From the NCBI GenBank assembly GCA_932294295.1, contig OW028584.1, positions 11,292,407-11,356,406 on the forward strand: DNA of 64,000 nt, in the 5' to 3' direction. Positions 13,501 to 25,500 of this stretch are shown here, one piece after another. Both the position numbers and the translations under genes were made by a program. Source of the DNA: Alitta virens. Lineage: Eukaryota; Annelida; Polychaeta; Phyllodocida; Nereididae. The number at the start of each line of letters is the position of its first letter. Position 1 is the first letter of the stretch. The notes beneath the pieces were generated by a model that had not been told where the DNA came from, did not search any database, and was given only the letters and a program-made list of their open reading frames with translations.

Positions 13501-16500
13501 TGCTTTGCGTATGCTTATTTCGAAGATTCTGATTGGCTGAGAGGCCGTAACATTAATCATTTTTTGTTGGCGATGACGGTTGATGATCATTCTTGTCTAA
13601 ATACTTGTCAAATAAAAAAGATAATTTTCGGAAATAGTGTTAACCGTGACCCATCGCGACCTGAAAACCAGGTAAACTAATCATAGTGCTGGAAGCTAAA
13701 CTCCAGAGGATGACATGTGAATGCAGGACTCTCATTGGCTGAGGGATTGCTTTAACCAGTGAAAGTCCTGGATTCACATGACGTCATCTAGAGTTTAGCT
13801 TCTAAGCCCAAGAAATTGGTTTCCAACTCAATGAATTTGGCTGTAATAGGCACTGATTTTAATCTATGTAAAATAGCTTCTTTAGTAAATTGTGCTGCGG
13901 TGCAGAATATTTCTATTTTTATTTTTGTCATTACGATGCCGATTACTAATTTCCTGAAACGAGCAGCATTAATTTTTGTTATCTGCTTTCTCAATATCCC
14001 ACACGCCACCCTCCAAGTGTCTTCATAATCGCTGTAATTGCACTGCCTATTAATTATCAACAGTCACGCTAACTAGCTTGGACAATCCATGAAACTGATC
14101 CACATCAAAAGCATCCTCCTTCTGAAAGTCGTTGCCATGGTAACGATTGTGACGTCACCATGCAAAAAATAAAAAATAATGGGAAGCCCTTGTGGCTTTT
14201 TTCAAAACTGAAAGTAGCAAGTAGGACGAGACCAAACAGTTTGGAATAATTTTGAAACTTTAAAAAACATTATTTTAGAGACCTCCAACAATATCCATTT
14301 GAGAATTAGAAATTATCACAACTAACGTAGGATTCAACATAAATATCCACATGGTTTTTTGGTTATATTCTGCTACAAATGGCATAGAGCAGCACAAATT
14401 GGATAGAAATGTTCGAAACAATTCAAATCCCAACTTTCTAGCAGATAAAGACACTTCTTGGAAAGAAAGAACCTGAAGATTGCTATATTCTCCATTGTAA
14501 TTTCTGCTGCTTCTTTGTAACCAAAACAAATGGCCACAATGATGACAAAGAGGCAAAAAATTATCATTGCAAAGACAGGAAACTTAATTTGTACACAGTG
14601 GGGCTTTTATTGGTTAGAGGTGGTGGTGGTGGATTAATTAGGGCTTCACGTCCTGTGTTTCTGAACCTGATGGGCTAATTAGGACAGGTAGGGACCATGG
14701 CAATGAGACGTAGGATGAAACAGCCATCCAACATAGGCTAGAAAGTTGGGATTTGATTTTTTGGAAACATTTATATGTATTTTGTGCTTCTCCATGACAT
14801 ATATATGTAAATATAAAACCAAAAAACAAGTGGACTTTTATTTTTCATAATACACAATTCTGAAGTCTATATTTCGTTACTAAGAAACAATTCTAATGGC
14901 ACGACTTCATTAAACAATGAACAGTCAGATGCAGTCAATAGCAGGGCTGTATACATTCAAGGGTGCAAGGTGGAAGTACAGTTAGTTTCCAGTTACAATT
15001 ACAGCCAGGAATAGGTTGCTACAGCTGTCTAGAGTCGACCATATTTTATGAAACTAACTGTAACTTTCATTAAGTTCACGAGCGGATAGTTCAATTTTAG
15101 TATCCAGCATTTTGCACGCAAAGAAACACTGATTGGTGATCACTTAATCGATATAATATCTTCAGTGTCACACTGAACCCTCGTATAACTTTTTAGGCAA
15201 TTTTGAATACGACACAAAATGTTGTGTCATCTGATAATCACTTCTTCTCACTACAAGAACTCAGAAACTAAAGTTCAGGCATTTTTGTTTATACTCGAAA
15301 ATGAATTAACTTTCAAATGCGTCACAAACGCAAGTTTTCGATAAAATGGCTAATGGCTCTATTGCTCGAAATGTCCTGAAATGAAGGAATATTAATGAGC
15401 AATCTGACTGACAGCTGTGCTATACTATCGATAAGATTAATTCATGATTTAAATCATGATTTTGTTTTCTTCTATTTTTATCTATTTTTAAAATTAACAA
15501 TTTTATTTGGTTAAAAACGAGATTTTTTACAACTCAAAAACATGATTTATTTTAATACAACTAGATTTTTTTAAGTTGATAAAAAACAATTGTTAAATTT
15601 AAGTGAAACTTCTGTTCATTTAAGGGCATTAGTAAGTTTAATAAGGAATGCTTAAAAAATTTCAAACTTGGCTGATGCTAGACAGAATTTAGACCCTAAT
15701 AAAATCATTAAAAAAAACTGTATGAAAAAAAAACCCGAAAATCATGATTTTTACCATCCCTGCTAGACAAATGTGCCATGTGCATTTTCCATGAGAAGGA
15801 TAAACCCATGGAAAACGCATGGTTTTTAGCTAATTATAATGAGGCCAAAATGACACTTGTAATTGGCCATGTAGCAAGCCTAATCATTGTCAACTACATG
15901 CACTAAATCACGATGACCACGTTACACATTTACCCCAAGGGTGGGGTCTTTTACTTGCCTCAGCATAGACACTGAGTACAAGGGACCACCAATTTAACGT
16001 ATCATCCGAACTACATCCAGGGTGCCAGTTAAGTTAAGCGTTTGACCAATATACAATATGTATTGCCAATCTGTGATAAAAACTTCCTTGGCTTGACTAA
16101 CAAATTACCATAGATATTGTTCAGTTTTTGGAGGGGGTGGGTGGATATCAGTCATTGTAGACAATCAAAACAGCTATAAGTTTTCAGTTCACACAGATAG
16201 TTGTCCCGGTCAAACCTACCCATGGGAAGACTCACAGAACAAGACAAGAAGCAATCTTAAATGTGAGCAATGGCCAGGAGCAATAAAGCCCTGCCTTAAA
16301 GCCCACACCCCAGGGCCAATATCCCTCTTTCCCATGATGCCAATGGGCCATTCTATGGCAGTGACCCTATTTACAGAATGCCTGTCACTAAGACAAATCA
16401 CTTGTGCCTTAATCGATGGTCTACTGCTGCTGCTGCTGCTGCTGCTGATGCTACTGCTTATTGAACTGTCTTGTGTTCCTCCAAGATTGCTCCTTTCACA

Positions 16501-19500
16501 GTCAAGGTGTCTGCCAATACTTCTGCCATCCAAGGGTATTGGGCCTCCATGAAAAATCTTGCTGATTCATACAATTGAAAATCTTTCTTTGCCAATATAA
16601 CAACTAGAGGCTAGAATGAGAAGGAGATAAACTTCTCTTTCAACTACAATTTGCTGGTGGTGTCCATAGCATGACTGATCCCTTAGCTCCCCCCTACGTA
16701 ATTTGCAATCTAATAAGTCATTAAGAGTCATAGTCATGCTCATATCAGCTTCTTAGCTAAATGCATGTCACCTTTCATATTACTAACAGCAGATGCAACT
16801 CTTTTGCTAATTATAAATACATATATTAGCTTCTTTTATCTTTCTTTAAATCTAAAAGTTTAATCATTTTTGTCCATGGCCTTGCATGAAATTAGTCATA
16901 ATAAGTTATAACGAATTCGTGTTGAATACTTTCTACAAGTCACAAGTCTTGAATTGGACAGTGCAAAAATTCTTCCGAAATTCTTATTAGTCAGCTGGTC
17001 AGTATTTACAACAACTCCAATTGACATTTTTTAGAATGGGATGTTAGCAAAAGAAAGGAAAATTCTATCCATACAATTTGTTTTTAATAACTTAGTTATC
17101 ATTCACCAATATCATGCCTGTTATTAGTCATAATGACTAACTTCTAAGTCATTCACATATCAAACTTCTATGACATTGACTAAAGCTGACTAATAATGAG
17201 TCATGACTAACTTTTCAGGTGAAAAAAGAAGAAAGAAATAAAGAAAAGAAAAAAAAATCTGGGGTAAAAAAAGAAAAAATGAAATGTTGATAGTACACAT
17301 AAAATAAATAAACAAAAGAAGATTTTTAAGTATTTTTGTGACTTTTCAGCATCGAAAATCCCAAGAAGAATGAGCTAGTGGCAACTCAGTGGGCAACTCA
17401 GCGCAGTATAGACAGTGTCTAGATGTAGCAGGTGAACTGGGAAGTCCTACTCTTCTAAACACAGACAGACTTATCACTAGTTGTGTTAAGGGCTAAAGGC
17501 TCTGAAGATCCCTGCTTTATGGGCTGTTTATCACCAGGTATGCACCCTCTGCTGAGCCACCCAGCTAAAAACGAAAAAAGAGAAGAAAAAAAGAAGATCC
17601 ACCGGCTAACGACCAAAGCGAAACTCAGGTTGCTAACTGGCAAGTACTACGATGCGCAGTTGGATTTTGTGGATTCGACAAATTTATTTATGCCAATTTA
17701 TAAGAATTTATATAATACAAATGAGTTATAAATTCTTTAAAACGTTAGACATTTTCTTTCGAATAACGACTGTTTCCGAGGGCCCACCATACCATAAAAT
17801 TAATTAATAAATACTATTAAATAGGGGCTCATTATTTGATTTTGTCTAGGGGCCCATAGTGGGGCAAGTCCGTCCCTGTTTCCAAGTGACTTTTTTAATT
17901 TAAAAAACCTATAAGAAAATGAAGTAAGTGCAGTGAGCAGTGTTTAGATGCTTTATATTAATTACTTTTTAGTGGGTTTTGTACTGAGGGAGTATCGTAT
18001 GTGTGTCATATATTTATCTTAAATGTTGTGATGTTGATTAAAATGAGCACATGGAATTATAGCAATGAGTAAAAATATTATTATTACTCTTGTGATAGTA
18101 TTTTGTAAAAATAAAGTTATATAACAGAATAATAAGGCAATATAGGCCTGAAGAGAATAATAAGGCACACAAAAACAAAGTGTTATTGGCAGGAATACTG
18201 CTGCACAAATCCTGAGTACAAAAAGTCACTAAAAAATAATCAAAATGTCATCATGCTCAGGCGAACTTGCAGCAGCAGTTGAGCTCAAAGTGACCTGCAC
18301 AAATTCGAACCCCGGGACAACTACATTAGCTTTGGAATTTTTATAGAATCTGATGTATCACCTTTTTTTTTTAGATAATCATAATATAAACTTAAACAGG
18401 AAAAACTTTGAGATAAAACCAGATTGTTATTAAAATAAAATAAAATTCAATATTCCATTTTTATAATTTTTAAAAAATATATACATATTCACCTTGAACA
18501 GTACAATATTTTTATGTTCATGCACTCTGCACTCATTTTCTGTTGATTCATGCATGATCAAATCATGTGAAAAATTGGCTTAGAGAGTATTAGATACATG
18601 TTTGCAACACCAATAGCAGTTTATCACACTTCACAACATTGTACAACTTTTTATGATCAGATCAGTTGTCCAGTATTTCTGTTGAAAGTAAACAAGTTGT
18701 ACTTGCATTTGACTTTAATCCCTGTATATGTATTTAAAACATTATTGAATATTAAGCCGATGATACACGGCTATTGATCAAAAGCTACCAAAACACGATA
18801 TCGAATAAATTTCTCTTATAGAATCATACGCATGAGGCGAATGTCATAACAACATGTACAGAGCAGTAGTTGGCCGAGAAGCTATTTAAATATTTGTCGA
18901 AGTTAATATTCTCCATAATATTCAATGCATATTTACACTCAGATTCAAAACTCATAGAAATACTGGCAAAACTATTCATAAAAGTACATATATCAGGGAC
19001 CAAAGTTAATCTCTCCTTACAAAATAATTTAATTAACCGCTAGCTAACATACGGCTTGTAGTGTAACCTGTCATTTCGTTTTCAAAGCATGAGACACATA
19101 CATATTTATAGGAATACATTTATAGGTCAGTATACTTGTACTTCCAACAGATCCTTACAGTATCTTTCAAAACGCTGATCCAAAATGACACGCATGCGCT
19201 CACTCAAATACAGGCCGGGTCTTGATTACAGGCGGGGGGAGGGGGGGGGGTCTATTACAGCCACATTCATTGAGTTGGTAACCAATCTCTTGGACTTGGA
19301 AGCTAAACTCAAGATGATGTCATGTGAATCCAGGATTCTCATTGGTTAGAGCAATCCCTCAGCCAATGGGAATCCTGGATTCACATGACGTCATATGCAG
19401 TTTAGCTTCCAAGTCTGTGAGACTTGTTTCCAACTCTATGATATGGCTGTAAGTGAAGATGGTGTAGGGATATTCACTTTCCCGTGGCGTCTGCTTGTTA

Positions 19501-22500
19501 TATACTTAAGCTAAATTACTCATTGTTACTGAACCAACCCAGTGTATAGGACCTGTAGAAGCATGAGACTATCTCATATTCCCGAATTAAAATTGGCAGC
19601 TGTATCTACCTGAGGCAGACACCATGGTAGATGATCAAACAATTAGCATATGGATGGAATCTTTCTTTTTTTCCTGCTCCCCTCCCATCTTCCAACATTA
19701 AAGATAGAAACTGAGTACATTGTATAGTCTGTAAAAGGCACTGCCAATTCTACCGATGATATGTGCAACTTCCGCGAGTCCCCAGGCCAGAATTTAAAAC
19801 AAGAACCCCAAGAAATACGAGCAAGCGCCTTAACCTCTACTCCACCAAGCTGTTTACGATGAAAACTTTTAACATCATACATGTGGTTACTTTAAGCAAA
19901 AACGCAAGATTTATAATATGTATCTATAACTTCGTATCAACCATAAATTTCACAGTTTACACAGTGAAAGGTGAGCATTGCAAATGGATCAAGCTGAAAT
20001 TCATTTTACAAGGCCAGCTCAGTTAAATAAACTCGATTTGTCAAATACATCATGTCATGTACATTGACCGAATTGTCCTGATGAATTTAATCATAAAAAA
20101 AGGACGAAAACTGGACAGAAAGGTCACAATCTATGTCAACATTTTTCTGGAATTCACCAAAAATCACTTAATCGCTGAAGGTTCTTGTCACCTGAACTGT
20201 TTATTTCTTTTATATGTGTTGGATGCAAATATAATAATAAAGTTTATTCTTCTGCTTCTTCTGAAAAAATAAATAAATAAAAGGCCAGCAGAATCGAACT
20301 AGATCCACCTAGGGAGCTGACATGAGCCTTAACCACTAGACCATCCAATCCAGTAGTTGTAAGACCCACCATTCAATTCCCTCAAGAGTTAGTTATCCCT
20401 CCCCATTCAATCTTTTCCAGAGATGGCTTCTTCATGGCATTGATTTATTGACCCAAGTTTTGGGGCTGGTCTAGATGGGGTAAAGCAAAGACACCTCTTC
20501 ACAATACTCTATGATCATCACGAGGACAATAATCTATGCTGTACTTTTCACAAAAGCAATACAAGGCAAAGGCTGGATTTTGACACCATGCATCCGAAAT
20601 TGTCCATTCTACAGGGTATACACACAAAATGAATAATTCTGAATACAGTCAAAACTTTTTTATTTCCTTCCAATTCACTATAAATTTCCAGTTGATTGTT
20701 GCAAAATTTCAGTAAAAGGTAAGTGATATCATTTAAATAGTCCACATGGGTCAGCTCCGCTGAAGGTCTGGAGTTCGATCCCCAGCCCAGGACACTTCAT
20801 GAGCTACATCCCAGCTGGATGTTGATCGCATGAGACATCATACTGGAGTTGCCTTATACTCAGTGTTTATACTGAGAAAAGTTGAAGGCCTACCCATGGG
20901 GTAAATGTGTAACATGGTGTGGACTCCAAGCCTTATCATTTCATCATTATGTCTCCCTCTGGCAGCTGGTCATATAACCTGACTAAGCTTCAGACCCAGT
21001 AGCATTGAGACATTGACATAGTCTGAAGAAAACTGAGTAACTCTTAAGAAATTCCAGTAATGTATGGTATTAATACATTATGTATACACAATTATTATTA
21101 TCATTATCAAGTAATTCTTATCAGTAAGTAATTGGTAAAACAATTACCTGATTTAGCACTAAGAAATCTTTGCCTAAAATTGCATCAGTGGTTCGACAAC
21201 TTCCATACTATGACCAAAAATTTTTTTTTTTTTTTAAATAATAACTTGTATACGACAATGAACGTGGTCGAAGCACGGAATCAAAAAATATTTATTTTCA
21301 GGCCTCTTAGCAAATCAGACTTAGCGATTTATCAAAATATGCACCCGCTGAACAGTCTGAAGGCGTTGCAACCACCTTTTATTGTGACTGCAGGTTTTCT
21401 TAGTGTTTAGGTTATTTAGTATTTTCACTTCGTATAATTTTTATAATGTATGTACACTTCAACTACATTCAGTTTCATCGCATTGTTCATCTACATAAAC
21501 ATGATAATGTACCATAAATAGCATTAATCGGCCTAATATAATGTTCATTACAACTGGGCATGCATGAACTCAAACTGGAATTAGTGGTGTATTTACCGAA
21601 CATACTGACAGTCTTTTATAGCTGTGTACATGGACTCACTTTTGCAGTGTACTGTACACATGAAGCAAACATTTCTAAATGAGTTTTACTAGAAACTAAA
21701 TAGTACATTCTGTGACAATTGCCGATTGGCAAAGATGAAATAACATGAGTGAAGGTTACACCATGCCATAAAATACAGAAGGAGTAGGGATTACTTCTTC
21801 ACAGTTAGCATGTTAAAGTCGTATTATGGACAGAGCACCAGGGTACATCATAAGGAAAACAATGAGAGTTCATTGATTTTGCAATAGTGGCTCAGCTGGG
21901 ACCTTCGGTATATATTTCACAAGTAATGATATACACTATTGATTTGATCATTACTATGATCACATAGATGCGTAATGGCCTGGTGTATGACGAGTTTCTA
22001 CGCTGCTGTAATGATACTATAATGATATCATAAAGGGATGAAAACGACCTTCTTCTTTTTTTTTCATGCAGAGCCGAAATTTGTTATAGCGGGTTACAGC
22101 AGAACCTCGCCATCACAGATAGGTATACGCAGATTGGACTTTCCTCATTTGCATTAATGGTTAAGGCATCTGCAAATTCCACATTGGCCAGCTCTGCTGA
22201 AGGTCCGGAGTTCGATCCCAAGCCCGGGCACTCTTCGTAAGCTACATCCCAGCTGGATGTTAATCACATGAGACATCAAATTGGAGGTGCCTTGAACTCG
22301 GTGTCTATGCTGAGGCAAGTAAAAAGACTTCCCATGGGGTAAATGTGTAACATGGTGTGGACTCTAAGCCTTACCATCTCATCATTACGTCTGCCTCTGG
22401 CAGCTGGTCAAGCTCCAGACCAAGTAGCATTGAAACATTGAAACATAAGCCATCTTGGGACTTTCGGGAATATTTAGAGATATTCCTAGATATAAATATA

Positions 22501-25500
22501 TATGTTTCCCATGTAAACATTTCAAAGATTATCTGAATAACTTCAGTGTATCTAAATGAAACACTGACATATGGTTCATATTTCTATCATAAAAGCAAGT
22601 TATACTCTGAGGCCTTGTCATTTTGTGACAAACTAACCCTGGACGCCTAGGCTGATATTGGTTTAGTTGCGCTTCCTCTCCGGGTACTATGACTCTGTGC
22701 TAGCCTTTAAGAACAAGTCACCCTCAGTGCAACTTTTACAGGTCTTAATGGCGAGGCGGTCTTACTACTGAGGTAAATCTTAAAGTATTTTCCTACAAAT
22801 TATTCAGGTGGTCCACTAAATGGTAAGATTTTACCCTTCATCCAAACCTTCTATGAACAACAAACAGCAACTTCAAGACATGCTCATGATGACCATGCAG
22901 CTCACCGTTTGCCGCTGTATATTTCGGATGTTATTTTTTGCCAATCTTCTGTCACTATCATACGCCGTAGTGTCAGACTGTCCGAGAAACAGCTTACAGG
23001 GGGAAAGTAGCAAACACTAATTCATTTGATATTGAGAGGTGGTGTCATAACCAGTTAAGTTGGAGTGTTGACTATATAGTTAGTTACATAAAATATGGTC
23101 GACTCTAGACAGCTGTAGCAACCTATTCCTGCTTGTAATTATAACTGCCAAAAGCCAGCCACTTCTGTCTGATCCTAGCTTAGAGTCGGCTACACCTACC
23201 ACTACTGAAAAATATACATAATCTCAACTCATGCACCAAATGGTGCTGTATGTACTTTTAGCATTATCGTTTATATCTGCATTTGAGTTGCCCGCTATAG
23301 TCAGACAGTGGCAGGTAGCATCATATTGCAGACGTTGTCTATAGCTTTGTCTAGGTTCAATTCGACAGGCTGTTTTCAATGAAGCCAACTGTATACACGT
23401 TGTGGTACATAGTATGATTATGTTGTGGCATGTGAGAATGTCTGATTGCAAAGTTGAATGTATGAACAAATGATGAATGCTGTTATGTATACATGATGAA
23501 TGATGAATTGGATTAATGGATTTGTCCACTTTGCGCTGTTCTATTGTCCCTCGCTTTGTACGACAAAAACTTCTATCATTGACGTATAATACGTCCATGC
23601 TTCTATAGACAGTATTAGGCAGATCGTTTCTAACACCACTAGAGTTGCTGCATGGGCGTTAACAGGTGTGTGGGTGCATTTTGAGACGGTCCCCTAGCAC
23701 AGGCAGCAGCATCACAGCATAGCTAGTGCATTGGCTGCCGATGGGATGCGCATACTCTGTGCACTAGGCTTGTTGCAGCAGCTGCTGCTGCTGCTGAGCA
23801 TAGAGGGATGCCCTGATGATGCGGAGGTTGGTGAGCATCAACAAGCATTGCTACAACAGCAGCAGCAGCAGTAGTAACACAGCATCTCACACCAGTCCGC
23901 ATGAACAACTTGGCACACACATGCACACTGCAGAATGCCCAGCTCCTTGGTAGATCCCTGTCGATCTATTTATAGCACACCATTCTAAAAATAGCCACAC
24001 TCTCTTTGATCAGCGGGTCAACACCATGATGACGTCACGCAGATCCCCTGACTCATTCCCATATTATTGGCTGGGGCCCAGAAATCCCCCTAGGTTATGT
24101 AACAGCCCCCCCCCCCCCCCCCACAACCCCACAGCTGCTTGGGACAGCATAGACTAATTGGAAGAGCGCGAGTTACAGCTACACTGCATGTCATGTATGC
24201 AAACAACCAAAAATATTGGTCCTTCAAAATAGGTTTTTATCGATGAGGACGAAATTTCTTGAAATTTCCCCGAGTTTCCCTGGGAAATCTCCAGAATCTG
24301 CTCAGGGAAAATGAACTGTTGGTTTATTAATTATAGCCGGGTGTTGTTTCAGCAAAATTATGAATTATATTAAGTTGTTAATTTTTGTTTATATATCACT
24401 CAAAGCAACTTCAACATGCACCGCATTAAAGGCACCCAACATCACGAATGAAAATACAGCTAACTATTACACTCTCAAATTCCCTGCGGTTTCCCATTTA
24501 AAAATGAAAAACAACCAAACTATTTTTAAAGTTTCCTGCATTTCTAATAAAAATTGCCATTTATTCGTTCTCCTAGAATTTCAACCTTTTGACAAAAAAT
24601 AAAAATGCAAATGCAGCAAAATCTATTTTTAAGAATCCATTGTTAAAGTATAAAGCTTTCATTGAATTTGATAGCATGTAAAAACAACAATGAACAATTT
24701 AAAAGCATATTTTAATATTTACACGATTTATCCACATGTATTGTATTGTTATCACGGCTTACTTACATTTATAAGCCATGGATTTCATGAATTGTCTATA
24801 ATCAGTATTAAAATGCTTTATTTTATTATTTTCCATTTAATACCCTATTAGGCTATTTAGTTCTGCTTTTACAGTGGTGTCTAAAAATACCAAATCACTT
24901 GCAGAGAATATTGTTTTCATCAGGACTTCCGAAAAACAGACAATTACTTTCTACAAGAAAAAATAAATTCTTACCAAAGTTAGTTGCCATTTATTTATTA
25001 AAAATTTTAGTTTCTTTCTATTTCTACTTTGTTGATTAACTTTAATAAGATACAACAAAAACTTTTTTTCTGCTTTTTCATGTTATTCATTATCCTTTTA
25101 TTTTTTAGGCCTATTTCTTTATTTGTTTTTTAATTTTTTTTACTACTATTTACCATTGCAAATTACAGATTGAATTCACATTTCAGCATCATCCAAACCC
25201 TAGTTTTCCCCCAATTTCATAACAGTCCAAAACAATTGAAATTTATGATGTATTATTCACCCTATGACAAAACCCAGTACTTCAGATTTAGTACCATATA
25301 CTATTATTAACCGCATCGTTATTAATGTCATGCTTTATCTGGCAAAATGCACCACAAAGTTTAAAGTCAATATCTTAATACACACTGGAATCGAACTTTT
25401 ATCAGGTTTGAAGTTCAAAGGTGAAGTAAGGGGTGGTCAGGACAAGATAACAAATGATAAAATGGTGATAAAAGGAGATAAATGCTGATGACAGATGATA

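Noticed and set aside
16216..16533. 105-codon minus-strand frame over a CTG run
   Set aside because: The Ser run comes from the triplet repeat; no splice, promoter or family support. An alternative exon cannot be fully excluded.
23224..23598. 124-codon minus-strand frame
   Set aside because: About half lies in an M2 MITE and no protein family is recognisable.
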